Source of the DNA: Ligula intestinalis
Lineage: Eukaryota > Platyhelminthes > Cestoda > Diphyllobothriidea > Diphyllobothriidae
Direction: 5' to 3'
NCBI GenBank assembly: GCA_036362985.1
Contig: JAYGXS010000001.1
Span: 20,499,818-20,563,817, forward strand
DNA: 64,000 nt
Positions 48,001-58,559 of the stretch are shown piece by piece. Under the pieces are notes generated by a model that saw only the letters and a program-made list of their open reading frames with translations, had not been told where the DNA came from and did not search any database. The translations under genes were made by a program, and so were the position numbers. The first letter of the stretch is position 1; each line of letters starts with the position of its first letter.

Positions 48001-51000
48001 GGCAGTTTAGAAGGGTGAACCTCTTACAATAAAAATCAACGAAGGAGCGAGTTGACGTACGCTCTGAAGCAGTGCGCCGCAGTCAGCAACCACTGACGGT
48101 TCAGGAGACTGGCTCCACACATGAACTTGGAGCCACGCCAGAGGGAGACCAGCCAAGGCCATTGGCCGGCCGCGACCTTCTGGCCACCAATGATGCGGCG
48201 GCGTTGGTTGCCCGTCAGATGCCGGGGTGGAGCCTTGCCGCAGGCGGAATTGCCGTCGCCGGATGCAAAATGCGGGCGTTCGCGGGCCTTCCAGGTGAGC
48301 CGGAAGCCACCAGCGCCGCCGCTGCCATCTGAAGCGAATCCCACCTCTGCGCTGGAGCTGTGGATGACAATGGGATAGCCGGGAAGGTCCTTGCCACAGA
48401 AACGTTGTTGCTCCTTCTCGTCCGCGGAGTGGATGTCTAAGTAATCGAAGATGCATCTGAGGAAAGAAGGAGATAGTGGCGCTTTGAGAGGCAGACAGTT
48501 GTGCATAATCTGCCAACACATACGGTGCAACTCCTTTACACAGACTTCTGCCTTGTTTTGGTTTTAGAATGCCCTGAGGTGTGCAGACTTATACAGCCAT
48601 ACATCCGGTAAATGTGCAATGTTTCCACCTACCCTCTTCGCCTTGCTGAGATAAGCTGAGGCAACGGTCAATAGACGGCTGAGTTAACTTTAACGTATTT
48701 GTGCGATTCTTCAGGCTGTGATGGTTGTACTGGAGGGCTAGACCATGCCGATGCTATTCAGTTACCCTAAAACGGCTCTGTGTATTCTCTAGTTAGCACC
48801 GCGTCTTTATAATTGCCACCAATTTAGGGAGGGCTACTTACTTGATTTCAGGCGTAATACCACATTAACATATCGCTGTTAACTTCAAATAAACAATGCA
48901 CCGATAGAAACAAATAGACGAGTTCCCTGCCAGGCTTCATGCTGAAGATAAGGCTGCTGAAGCTGCGGCCCGCAATCGGCTAACCCTTCAGCTGATAGCG
49001 CGCAACTTTTGTCGACAACCATTGAAGGAAGACTAAGAACAGGGTGTTCTTTTGCTCACCTTCTTCGTCCCGAACTAATGTCCCTTAACGATATGCAACA
49101 TTTCTCCTGCTGATGTGTCAACTCAGTTTCCAACTGTACATATATTCCGTTTGTATCGTACCTTCGAAGTCAGGTTTTTTGACTTGAAACAAACTCCCTA
49201 TCTTGCCCAGTATTGACAAAACACAAAATGGAAATAAAACCAACACTGGCTGCAAAAGAGGGAGTTTATTTTAGGTTTTTTCCTATCTTCGAGGTTTGGA
49301 AGACGCCCAAGAGCTGCTCTACCAACTCTCAAAAAATTGCCTGTAAACTGGCATGATAAACATATATATATATATATATATTCACTCAGGAATGTGCGAA
49401 CACCGATCGAATAGACTTCCGAACTAAACAAAGCTACTTGTTCCAGCGATCGCATCTTCTTCTTCTGAAGCAATGCGCCATTCATCATGCATATCAAGTT
49501 GTAACCAATGTGTTAGCAGGTTTCCATGTTGATCCAGGATTATAGGTCGGAGTTTTGACACAGAAAGCAGTCAGAACCATCTGGTTGACGGATTGAACAT
49601 TGAATGTTACCGGAGATTATAAAACACTTTGCTGTGTGCATTATGTCCCCTTAGTTGCCACTTATGTTTGTTAGGTAGCGTCGATGTGTGTACTACGTTT
49701 TCTGTGATGGCTAAGGTTCGTTTTCCCCCTTTTCTTCATGCGGAGCATTTCCATACATCCCAAGAACCTTCAATGCACAAGTATTGACCATCTGAAACGA
49801 AAAGCAAGAATTCAGATGATAATCTGAACCCGGAAGTAAACTTAAATTTCAGTTGACTGTCAAGTATTTATTTCCCTATGTAACCCGTGGGGTTGACACA
49901 GCGCAGGAGATTTAGTACTTTGGAGCACTTTTAGACACACTTTGTCCCAATAATGCAATCTAGAGATGGGGCAAAGTCTTCTTTTTTCCTTGATTTGCAT
50001 ACTTTCAGTGTAGTTTCAAGTTAATTTAATCTGAGAAGTCAAGTTGGCAAGCATATGTTTTCAGCAAATCCTCATCAGGCCAGAATATTTGCAGAGTAAT
50101 TAAAACTGTACAGTTAGGCAGGGTTAACTAGAGTAGTCTAATTACAATTCGTCGTTCACGCGTCGCTCGCATGGCAAGGTCGGCGTGTAGAGGTTCCTGC
50201 GTTGGGGGAGGGGTAGGGGGGTAATTGGGTTAGGTTGTGGGGTTGATCAGATGGCAGATGCATGGGGGGATAATTGCTGTTATTTCAGCGCAGCGAACGA
50301 CTGTCACTGGGGTGTGTGGGCAAAGTGCGATCGTCACCTGGCGTCGGGGTCGGCCACGGAAGTGAAAGGGCTTCTGTCAGTTTCTTCTGACAACACAGTA
50401 CTGGATTCGCTAGCCGTATAGCCACTGCTTCGGCTGTTGCAAGCACCCTTTGGCGTAGGCCCTTGGAAAAGTTGGCTGGTGTCCGGTAGACAACCTGAAA
50501 GGCTTCGTTAGTATCGAAAAGATGTGCGAGAATAGAACTCAAGGTCGATCTAGTTTCACCTTTACTTAACCAGGCCGGTATGTGTCACGTACCCTCTTTT
50601 CCAGGTGCCTCGTTGTTCGGTTTATATATCCTGCTCCACAGGCGTAAGTGAAGGAGTAAATACACATGGATGTGGCCTTCAACGGGAGTCGGTCTTTACC
50701 TCCTAATCGTAGGAGGGGAGAGTTCGTGAAGAACACTCGTAAGTTCGCCGCGGGGAAAGTGCTTGCGATTGCGGTCCTTGGATGCCGTCTGACCAGCTCG
50801 CTTGTTGCATCGCCTAAGAAAGGCAGTCGAATGAACACTTCTTTTCTTTTAATCTGACTAGGCTATCCACAAAGATGGGGCCAGCTGAAATGGCCAATCA
50901 CCCTGATGGCAAAAATCTAGATTCATCTAGATTTCTGTGGATTTGTAAGGCGCCTTCGCGCACCTCCATGTCCCCGTGTCCGCAGGCATACGTGTGTACG

Positions 51001-54000
51001 CAACGCCCGCGCGCCTCCGCTCGCCCCGCGTTTGACCGCGCAGAAGAATTCACTACCAGATATTTTGGCTTCGATTTCTTTTGCCAGCGAAAGGCAGCGC
51101 ATGGTCGAAGTAGGGGCATGCTTGAATGAACTGCATGTAGGAAAAGGCCTGCTCCCCACCCCCTCCCCGGGCCGCGTTCATCACAGGCACTCACAGCAAG
51201 GCCTGCTTGCGCGGGGGGGGGGGGGGGCCCCCGCCGGCGGGGGGGGGGGGGGGGGGGGGGGTGAAGAGCAGGCATACGTTGCCTGAATGCGTGCAGCCGC
51301 CTTAATGCATGCATGTCGGTGCATCCGTGCTGCCAGCATGCGCGTGTACGCGTACGACAGGCACACCACGAGAACTCTAGACTTCTGCTATCGGGGTATT
51401 AGATACGTACCCCAGACGAATTAATTCTTGCAAAACGCAGACTACGTTCATTTAAACTTCTTATAATACTTAGCCGCTCTGTCGCTAAATGAAGCCAAAC
51501 GTCGGCAAAAAACCTCTCCTATGTACAGTTTGACTAGAATCGTCTGTTTAATGAGCAACCATGCCGCCTAGACGATAGGTAGACAGTTAAAGCACAAACT
51601 GACGAATTCCGGACCCTGGGTGGACCCCCACCGAAGTCATCCGGGTGGTTTGTAAGGCCCTTGGATCCCTAAGTCAAAGTCTGTTGGCGACAGCAGAAGC
51701 GACCGCTATCAGCGTGGGAAAGCCTACCAGGGACACAAAAAGAACCTCCTACGAGCTCCGTGCCTAGAAGGACCAGCGGTGACTTAACTACATGCACCCC
51801 TTCACAGCCTATCTCTTCTTCTTCCCCCCCCCCCCCCCCCATCCCGACCAACTTCAGGAAAACCTCATCGCCGCTCAATCAACCGTCTCTAATTACCCAG
51901 TCCCCCGGTCCCACGACTCATTTATATGAAAAAACGAACATTATTGACCGCATGTTTTAATTTGTACTCCGCTTCCGCATGCATGTACTGCCCATACAAT
52001 AAATTTTGGAGCACACACGCGGTCACCAACTGGTGTGTTAAATCCTTTTTGGGAATTTTTTGCAGCGTTCCTATCATAATAGCTCGGTTAACGTTGCCGA
52101 CGCAGGACACTTGCTCAATGCCTTGTACTTTCTGAGATAATCCATCTAAACACAACTACATAATTGCCCACAAACAGCAAATTCCTAACTACTCCGCTGG
52201 TCAGAATTACTCTAATGGTCATTAAAAGGCAGCAAATCCACAATAAGATCAAATGTGAATAAACAACAACTTACTGGTTGCTCGTTTCAATGTCCAGCTC
52301 TTCAATAGTGAAAACAATATCGAATTTGGGATCCACAGCGATTTTTTGAAGGCAGAAAGCATTCGGTGGGTAAGGTTGACTGCCGTATGTTTCATGCGAC
52401 TCGATAACACCAGATTTTCCAGGCACGACATCTTTATGCTTGCAGTCTGGTAAAACAAAATGAAACCTTTAAGAAGCATCTTCTTAAGAGGCCTCTGAGC
52501 TGTTAGGAATTTTTTTATTCATTCAAGAAGCGCCTCTGTTTTCTGCCTCCTGGAGACCTGCAAGTCTGACTGATGAGTAGCAACCACAAAAGTCACGAAT
52601 AGTGGTCCCTCCAACGAGGCCCAAGACACAGCAGGAAAGATGAGTGGCAATATACCCCGACCTAAAGCAGGACAACGACCTCTTGGCTGAAGGGTTAGGG
52701 CGTTTGACTCTGATCAAAAAATCACGAGTTCTGGTTTCGGCTGGTGCACGAATTGGGGCTGAGTATGACTGGCTGACGACGGCTGATAAGCCAGAAATGG
52801 TCATTCCAGTCTCCCTGGTCTTTGCCTGCAATAATATATGCCTTCTACGACTTCTTACGGTTGTCAAAGCCTTCTATGAGGCCCAAGGCAGAGTAGCACA
52901 TATGAGTTCCCTTAGCGGTCAGGTGAACGTTCATCAAAGAGTTATCCCTCTCTTGGATGATGATCGTTGTGTGCTTTTGACTTCTTGTGTCCCTCTCGCT
53001 TTGTCTTTAATTAGTTGGACACCATTATATTATTTCATTTTTCAGTCAGTAGAGCTGGAACCCTGAAATCCATGAGGAGCTTTCACACCGCATAAGCAGT
53101 CATTTTTGCAGAGGCCAGTTTAATGGGGGGGGGAGGAACTTCGTTCAAAAGCCTGCATCCTGATATGACTACAATACCTTGAGAATATCCGACACTATAA
53201 TTACCATTCAGTAATATTTTGTTATCGAAGACATTCCAAAAGTGCCATTAACATTTCCTGTAATAGCACATTTACCGTACCTAAGGGTCGCGTCTGAGTT
53301 TGTCATTGAAATTGGCGCCACACGGTACAGCAGCATAAAACCAATGATGATCTTTTTCCGTAAATACAGACCGAACTCATACCCAATTACGGAATTATAT
53401 TCATTCAATAACTACTCATTGTTTCCGCTTTCCCAAACGGCATAAAGTTAGCTAACTCATCGAGTACATTACGAGCTGGAACTCGTGCGAAATGGTGGAT
53501 TATACGAAAGCTTGATAATCCCTCGCAAACTGGCATTAACGCATGTACGAAATCCTTGACATAATAATGAGCAGCCTTAGGCGCATTTGCAACTTAAAAG
53601 GAATATCAAAAAACTAATTGCTTCTTTGGAAAGAATTTTTAGGAAAAAGCTTTAAGTTCTGCAGATGTGGAAAAGGACTGCAAAGTTGACCAATAAATTT
53701 AACTATGATCGTCAGATGAAATCACACCCCTACCATTTTCTTTATATAACAAGAGCCGTTCTTTCGTCAAATTTCTTTATACATATTTCAGGTATTATAT
53801 TACAATTAGTTTCAGATTTTCCTTGAAATTCGGACATTTGATTCACGATTTTCACTCGTTTCAAGCTTTTTTCTCTCTAAATATAGATTTATAGCAATTT
53901 CATGTCTCTGATGATGAATCTGCGACAGATATCGAAACGTTAGGCAAATTAACGTATTTTCCCAGCGGTCGAGTCTTCTTCTTCTTCTCAATGTAGATTA

Positions 54001-55513
54001 CGTTCGACGTTTATATCAAAATCTTTTAAATAAGATATTTCTTAATAACATTTACCAAAAATGTCACTTTTGGATGTTAATTCTTATGCAACTGGCCAAT
54101 TGGGTGATTTCTCAGAATTCCTCGAATTAATGTTCGAACCACACTTTAATATCTCCTAATAGAATACGCATTTAAAAATATTAGTTGACGGTTTACGTAA
54201 TAGCACATTTACTGTACCTAAAGATTGTAACTGACTTTGTCACTGGCATTGACATTACACGCTGCAACAACGTACAGCCAGTGTTGATCGTGTTTCGCAA
54301 CTAGAAACCTAACACTTGCTCAACCATGATATTTCCTTCATCCAAGTATTCCCCATTGCTTTCTCTTTTCCAAAAGGCAGATAATTAGCTAACTAGTCAA
54401 GCACCTTCAAAGGCAGTCAAGAAAGACGTATATGGAACAGAATTTAAGTGGTCCCTCGGCTTCACGTTCAAGAGGGAGCAGCTTTCTCGTCGACGTCCAT
54501 GCCTCATTTTTAGCGTACAAAGCAGATGCATAGTACAATATGAATTAAAACGCAATACGTGCTCGACGAGGCCTTTTTGCTCGACGAGTTGAAATTTCCA
54601 CAGATTTCATGCCCTTGAAGTTACAGCTACCAAGCTGCCTGTTAGGAATTTTGATATGGGCTGTCTTGATCAGCGATGGCGTACGGCACATATGTGTGGT
54701 GTAAATTGACTGCTTAAGGAGGCTTCTTTCATTTTCTCCAACTATGTTGGGTAATTTAGCGAACACAAGAGTTCAGGGGGTAGAGCGCCGAACAGTAGAT
54801 CGTCTTTCTTCACTCAGATATGGATCTCGGGTCGTCGCATCGTTGGCTGACCTAGAGCATTACGATGACGGCAAACGTTTCAAATGTTGCAGATGAACTA
54901 GAGCGAACATTCGTCTTCGTCACACACACCTTTTTAATAAGGCCCTTCTGTGCAGTTTCCACGTCAGCCTACTTTTAAGACCTGCATGAAAATTTTGTGA
55001 TTGGGTCAGCAACATTTTTTTCGTGTTTGTTAAAAAATACTCTTCTAATGATGCTGAGGCGTATGATTGAGGCGACAGACAAAGTATGAAGGCAAATATA
55101 AATCACGCAAGAATACGAAATATCTTCTGGACGCAGGAAGGGCTTGCTTCACTGGACCAGCTGCCTCTAGGCAAGCTACCAGTTGTAGTACTTTAAAAAT
55201 ATGACTTATTGAAAGCGGAAACCCATATAGATAACCGAAGATGCTACAATGGTGAATAGGATAGCATTTTGCTCGATTGCATGAGCCAATTACACGATAT
55301 AAACATACAGGTAAATTAGAAAATGCTTAAATTTAAGCCAGGTTTATGGATAGTCACTGTTAGCGAACCAATTTGGGAGATATTATATATACTCAACTCC
55401 AGCTATCTAATGAAGCAATACTTACCTTGCGTCTTGCATGAAACATGGCTCTTGTGAAACAATAATAGAAGGACGAGATGGAGGAGAATGAACTGGAAAC
55501 AACGCAGTGCCAT
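39010..55513 (-). CDS. Secreted CUB-domain trypsin-like serine protease (complete, six coding exons)
   Basis: Coding exons on the minus strand are 55513-55426, 52446-52275, 48456-48061, 46060-45579, 43216-42980 and 39083-39010. They total 1449 bp (482 residues plus TGA) and all five junctions are phase-compatible. Residues 1-25 are a signal peptide ([19 protein letters not shown]). Residues 31-142 form a CUB domain with Cys31, 61, 88 and 107. Cys159 probably tethers the propeptide. Activation is predicted after Arg174 (RRR|IIGG). The triad is His215 (TAAHC), Asp266 (DVALL) and Ser431 (GDSGGP). Asp425 occupies the trypsin S1 position, so cleavage after Arg/Lys is expected. Between Cys286 and Cys370 lie 83 residues where the family has about a dozen. 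The product is likely secreted; substrate unknown. It converges on CENPJ. Confidence 0.9.
39276..39862. mobile_element. Foldback/MITE-like element with inverted termini of about 100 bp
   Basis: CACCTCATATACCCCTAGTC at about 39299 recurs inverted near 39822, and the similarity extends inward through TTTTATGGGTG.GGAATTAGG and outward through GCAAAA.TAG. The interior has no coding capacity. It lies in protease intron 5. Ends and target duplication are not resolved. Confidence 0.7.
40421..40800. mobile_element. 380-bp MITE flanked by TA (Tc1/mariner or pogo type)
   Basis: Imperfect inverted termini CA[A/T]TAGTC[A/G]CCGG[T/C]TATTAAGCCCA start immediately inside TA dinucleotides at 40419-40420 and 40801-40802. 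The core CGG.TA(A)TAAGCCC recurs several times inside in both directions. There is no transposase. The TA target and terminal CA fit a Tc1/mariner superfamily non-autonomous element (inference). Confidence 0.7.
41394..41792. mobile_element. Inverted dimer of a tRNA-like SINE
   Basis: Two arms of about 165 bp (GATGCTCGTTCTCCGACTGC ... CTGGAATGGCCATTTC and complement) differ at about a dozen positions and flank a loop of about 65 bp. The loop, read on the minus strand, contains a box-B-like GAGTTCGATGCTCGG. The arm sequence is the SINE body also present at 52.65 kb. Confidence 0.8.
41830..41875 (+). repeat. tRNA-like SINE head, truncated by an LTR-like sequence
   Basis: GGGACTCAATGGTTAGAGCA, then TTCTTCTTTCAGCTGGGAGAC, has box A and anticodon-arm features of a tRNA-derived SINE. 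It stops at the start of the LTR-like sequence at 41876 and lacks box B. It is not a functional tRNA gene. Confidence 0.5.
41876..42373. mobile_element. Probable solo LTR, 498 bp
   Basis: It begins TGTTAGGA and ends TCCTAACA, a perfect 8-bp TG...CA inverted terminus. Inside is a TATA-like CTTAAATACG near 42149 and an A-rich GATAAAATATT near the 3' end, plausible as promoter and processing signals. No internal gag-pol sequence or second LTR is present in the window. The flanking 5 bp (GAGAC and TGCAA) do not match, so a target duplication is not supported. Confidence 0.55.
42610..42724 (+). repeat. Degenerate GGTTAG/TTAGGG-like tract
   Basis: About 115 bp made of variants of GTTAGGTTAAGGTTAGAGTT and TTTAGGGTAGGACTAGG with a roughly 6-bp period. 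It resembles a decayed interstitial telomere-type array. It lies in protease intron 5. Confidence 0.5.
42980..43216 (-). CDS. Protease exon 5: catalytic Ser
   Basis: The acceptor is AATCATCTAG and the donor GCAG|GTAGAC. It is 237 bp. The exon begins two bases before CAG GCC GTG to match the phase of exon 4. It contains [30 protein letters not shown] with the catalytic Ser, and [12 protein letters not shown]. Confidence 0.93.
43425..44210 (-). mobile_element. Jockey/CR1-like LINE 3' fragment
   Basis: The plus-strand sequence matches both sides of the RTE insertion in the large copy, here uninterrupted at GATTCCTTGTGTAGAGCTC, so it serves as the empty-site comparison. Minus-strand frames give [15 protein letters not shown] and [10 protein letters not shown]. 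It lies in protease intron 4. Confidence 0.8.
45579..46060 (-). CDS. Protease exon 4: catalytic Asp and large charged insertion
   Basis: The acceptor is TTCTTCTCAG and the donor GAGG|GTGAG. It is 482 bp. It begins [20 protein letters not shown], contains [14 protein letters not shown] (catalytic Asp) and PICLPDGG, then an insertion with an acidic run ([16 protein letters not shown]) followed by a basic run (RERRRYRR). The family pattern resumes at [10 protein letters not shown]. Confidence 0.92.
46730..46870 (+). repeat. Family G interspersed repeat fragment
   Basis: GACTTGGTGGTACGCACAGG and CGCCAGCTATCTAGACCCTC match the other copies. It abuts a Penelope-like fragment. Confidence 0.55.
46890..47215 (+). 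mobile_element. Penelope-like element 3' coding fragment
   Basis: The translation gives [15 protein letters not shown], then [20 protein letters not shown] and CKQKAF. This corresponds to the segment after the GIY-YIG domain in the copy at 60.1 kb. It lies in protease intron 3, opposite in strand to the gene. Confidence 0.7.
48061..48456 (-). CDS. Protease exon 3: second half of CUB, activation site and catalytic His
   Basis: The acceptor is TTTCCTCAG and the donor AGC|GTACGT. It is 396 bp. CIFDYLDI and RFCGKDLPG finish the CUB domain, followed by FASDGSGG and a GFRLTW strand. A linker with a lone Cys leads to [20 protein letters not shown] and LLTAAHC, which are the S1 activation site and the catalytic His. 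Confidence 0.93.
49361..49381. repeat. (AT)n microsatellite
   Basis: A short uninterrupted AT run in protease intron 2. Confidence 0.9.
49990..50860 (-). mobile_element. Penelope-like element, truncated copy A
   Basis: The minus-strand frames 50838-50566 and 50542-50285 contain [39 protein letters not shown] with RHLEKRVRD, and [19 protein letters not shown]. This is the linker, GIY-YIG endonuclease and C-terminal tail of a Penelope-like polyprotein, split by a frameshift. The core glycine of YIG reads Asn, so the nuclease is probably dead. The tail at 49990-50285 resembles that of copy B. It lies in protease intron 2. Confidence 0.8.
51213..51261. repeat. Long poly-G runs around a GC palindrome
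   Basis: There are 15 G, then a GC-only spacer of 11 bp, then about 23 G. These could form G-quadruplexes, but runs like this also commonly mark sequencing or assembly error. Confidence 0.85.
51615..51960 (+). mobile_element. Penelope-like element 3' fragment
   Basis: The translation gives [20 protein letters not shown], then AEATAIS, matching the post-GIY-YIG segment. The trailing sequence with a 17-base C run (51824-51840) and CACGACTCATTTATATGA resembles the 58.6-kb copy (CACGACTCACTTGTATGA). Confidence 0.6.
52275..52446 (-). CDS. Protease exon 2: N-terminal half of CUB domain
   Basis: The acceptor is TGTTTTACCAG and the donor CA|GTAAG. It is 172 bp. The product starts [16 protein letters not shown], passes [15 protein letters not shown] and ends [12 protein letters not shown]. 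The C...G.I.S, YPPN.FC and F....LDIE pattern is the first half of a CUB domain with its first cysteine pair. This frame differs from the longer open frame covering the same bases. Confidence 0.85.
52655..52900 (+). mobile_element. tRNA-like SINE
   Basis: The head TGGCTGAAGGGTTAGGGCGT carries a box-A-like sequence and GAGTTCTGGTTTCGG a box-B-like sequence. The body is GGCTGATAAGCCAGAAATGG, then TCATTCCAGTCTCCC, and it ends near AGGCCCAAGGCAGAGTAGC. It is the most complete single copy in the window and lies in protease intron 1, opposite strand. Confidence 0.7.
53908..54000 (+). other. Penelope-type terminal motif with hammerhead-like core
   Basis: CTGATGATGAATCTGCGACA, then GATATCGAAACGTTAGGC, has the two hammerhead core boxes CTGATGA and GAAAC around a short hairpin (ATCTG/CAGAT). 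It is followed by CCCAGCGGTCGAGTCTTCTT. The block recurs with variation at 25.79, 59.48 and 61.69 kb, with trailing parts at 38.41 and 49.40 kb. Penelope-like elements are known to carry such ribozyme motifs. I found no convincing stem III, so this copy is probably inactive. Confidence 0.4.
54000..55425 (-). other. Rest of protease intron 1
   Basis: AT-rich sequence between the hammerhead-like block and exon 1. I see no exon or recognisable repeat in it. Confidence 0.5.
55426..55513 (-). CDS. Protease exon 1: signal peptide
   Basis: ATG at 55513 begins [19 protein letters not shown], a short n-region and long hydrophobic core, then [10 protein letters not shown] and donor AAG|GTAAG. It leaves one base (G) that joins AC of exon 2 to give Asp. 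The frame stays open upstream to another ATG, but starting there would bury the hydrophobic core. A TGCCAG three bases before this ATG could be a splice or trans-splice acceptor (inference). Confidence 0.75.
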
Positions 55514-56874
55514 GATCTGGCAACCTATAAACAGTATTTCGAGCCGATGTATATATCTATATATATATCTGAAATACTTCATGGGTGACTGCAACATTTT
55601 ATGACTGACGGAGCCAAGTTCGTGTCCTCGATATTCTTTTGATTAATTTTTCCCCTTCCTGCCCAAAATAAATGGAGCAGAAAGTAAAAACTATTCGCAT
55701 GACCTGTCAACCATCAGGACAAATGCGATTGACAGCATGACATGAGTACATAAGCGGGGGGGGGACTGCATTGTAAAAGCATTTACTGAGGCTCGGGAGT
55801 AGGAGAAAAAAATAAGGATGCACTTCCTAAAGGCACTGCTTACGTCATCTTCGCCCCGGAGTTTTTAGTGTCCCCAGTGTCTTTGGAGTTTCCTGAATGA
55901 GCCAGTTTATTTGAAACCGACCGATTGAATTTAATATTTAATTCAATTGTGGTATCTTCTAATAACCGCATTCTCAAGCTTTACTTCCTTCGTTCGAATA
56001 CCTTCAAAGGAGGAGTCTATTTCCGCCCTATGGAAAATCGGATCCTGAAATGCGACATGATTTTAATTACAGCTCAAACAGCAAATATCGATTGTAATTT
56101 TAGTCATTCGCAGAGTATGCAATATAAATGAACAGCATAACTGCGTAAAGATGCTAAAAAGAAGACTCAGTTGACCCGATTGAGGAAAACTCGACGGCCC
56201 CAGAGGGCTTAGAACTCATGCCAGCAAAAAAGATGAATGTTATGAGGGATGCTCGCGTGACTTCGAAACCAAACCTCGTCTTCGTCTTTGGATGACAATG
56301 TTAGTTGAAGGCAATTTGAACCTGGCCAGAACGCAATGACCGACATGGTAATGCTTACACAGTATGAAACATTAATGTGCCCATTCCCGCAACCAAACAG
56401 CGTTTCGCGCAAATTTATAAACATTAATGAGACGTGCCCTCCGCCTTGTTTGGCTTTGCCTCCTTCCTTCTCACTCCCTCCCCTCTCCCCCATTTTCCCC
56501 AGCCGGAGCAGTCGACAGGTTGTTCGACACGTCATGGGACTGGGTGTGAGGGTTGGGGGGGGGGGGTAGAATGGTCCGAGGGCCTATTGAAACTAAGTCT
56601 TTGCCATGTCCTACTCACCCCCACCACGGACCATGCGGCAGATGCGATGGCGTAACATGGGGGGGGGCTCAGATCAGAGCACGATGGGCGTCACCCCACC
56701 AGATGACTGATCGGCTCGGACTGCGAACTAGTTCCTGAGATGGGCAGGGAGTGGAATGGTCTCTACTGACAGCGTCCCAATAAGACGTATTCCTCAATGT
56801 GCACAATCTGATGCTTAGCCAAGCTGTCTTGGTTTGCAATAAATAGGTAACGGGGAAGGTGCTCTCAGGACGAA

Positions 56875-56950
56875 AGGGTCATAATGGTTCCGTTAGAATG
56901 CGACCTCAATGACACTCCTACTCAGCTGGGATTCTAGCCGTCTCTCTTTC
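56875..56950 (+). repeat. Family G repeat fragment
   Basis: TCATAATGGTTCCGTTAGAA and CTACTCAGCTGGGATTC align with the TAATGGCTCC and ACTCAGCTGGCATCC part of the 27.3-kb copy. Confidence 0.45.
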
Positions 56951-57499
56951 TTATTTCGTGAAATGCTGATCCATTTTAGGTGCCTTCGGTCGCACGCGTA
57001 AGCGGACTGTGTAGCTTTGATAGCCCATCCCCGGTTATCTTGCAATTTTTTCGTCATTGGAGAGGAGCGCGTGCGCTAAAGGCAGCACAGTCCGTTGTTA
57101 CTAATAAACTAGTTCACACACAAGTAACGGGTGACGTTGTGAGGCACAGGGCAGACATCGTTTTCGTGACCATTGAATTTAGTCAGTGACGGTGCCGACG
57201 CAGGACCGTGGATCAATGGCAGAACATTGGACAACGAAACGCCCCATGGCCAATGAACTGGGTTTCGATGTCCTAGTCCTCTAACCTTAGACTTGAGTAT
57301 TGCTGACAGACGGTAAATAAGAAGAAAGAAATGGTCAACTAGGCCTTCCTTATATTTTGTAGGTATTGCCGTATCTACGTATCGGGAATATGCGTTCGCC
57401 GATCAGGCTGCAGGACATGTTCGTTCCTATGTGTCTTGGATCACCATTCAAAGACTTCGTAGGCCTTCACACATAGACTCGTAGCATAGGTAGAAAATG

Positions 57500-57640
57500 A
57501 ATTACCGAAGAAGACACGGCAGACCGAAATGACTATTTCTGGCTTATTAACCGTCATCTGCCAGCCATGTCCAAGTCCGGGTGTATGGTACCTGGAGTTC
57601 AAATCCAGGAACTCTGGTATTGAGTCCGTTTTGATTGATA
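57500..57640 (-). repeat. SINE fragment
   Basis: ACTATTTCTGGCTTATTAAC and CGTCATCTGCCAGCCATG match the complement of the SINE body. The tRNA-like part is poorly preserved. Confidence 0.5.
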
Positions 57641-58559
57641 TTATTATATTTAATTGACACTTAATGATCAGATAGCGTGATATGGTCCTTGAGCTGTACC
57701 CTGGGGCTATCCCTTGAGTCTGTCGTTACTAGCTCGCGTCGAAGTGAACTTTGCCAAAAGCTCACTGCCGCTGTTTTTGACTTTTGGGAACGGCAATCAC
57801 AGATGCTGCAAAGCTGGGCCCTGACCCGGCAATGAATAGCACGCCTGCAGGCGTAGGCCGACCACTGGGATGCCTTATGCTAAACTGGCACGTAGGGCCC
57901 GAGTAGCCTCCTGGCTGGTCGTGCGCTCTGAAGTCAAACTTCTCCTTGCTTATTCTCCATGCCTCTGTATACAGACTAAACTAGACACACTACTCTGGAC
58001 TCCACCGACCTCTTCTCTCCTAAGGAACAATGGTCTGAAGACCGCAGTTACCAAAGCTTAACTAACTTACCCCCTGTGATAAGCCCTCGCATACAGTCGC
58101 ATCTCGAGAAGAAGCATATGTAGAAAATGGGCTACATGCATACTTTGTTCTCGTTTCTTTTTAAAGAATATGTTAAGGTAAGATAATAAAGGCCACATAT
58201 TGGCCTCCGCAAACAGCATACCTGCCTTTGTTTTTTGCATAAATCAGGTGAAACGAAATTAAAATTATCTTTAAGAATAAGAAAACACCTCCCGGTATGG
58301 TGGAGAAAATGTGCAGTCAGGAACATGGACACCAAACAATGCATTTTCAAGGGCGACCATTCCACTAAAAAAAAATCGAAATCAGATGTCAGAATGGCTG
58401 CGAATCAATTCTAAAGGTTGGACAGGTTGCCAGTTTAGACCACTTCCAGGTGCATCTACTCATTTACTTGATCCTGTTGCGCAGGTTATATTGTTCGCAG
58501 GAATCGGTGCCTAACCAAATGAATAAGGGTGATACCTCATGAAATGATTGAGAAAAGGT

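Larger units (their letters stand above)
55514..58559. other. Sequence upstream of the protease gene
   Basis: It contains AT-rich DNA just upstream of exon 1 with TATA-like repeats near 55550-55575, several G/C homopolymers, a family G fragment and a SINE fragment. No host exon is supported. Confidence 0.5.

Noticed and set aside
50898..51369. Overlapping frames with poly-Pro, poly-Gly or poly-Arg
   Set aside because: They are created by the poly-G runs; no conserved sequence on either side.
52249..52479. 76-residue minus-strand frame over protease exon 2
   Set aside because: The adjacent frame gives a CUB half-domain with correct splice phases; this frame has no domain pattern.
53908..53945. 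Calling this an active hammerhead ribozyme
   Set aside because: Core boxes are present but I could not build stem III around a cleavage triplet, so only a hammerhead-like motif is claimed.
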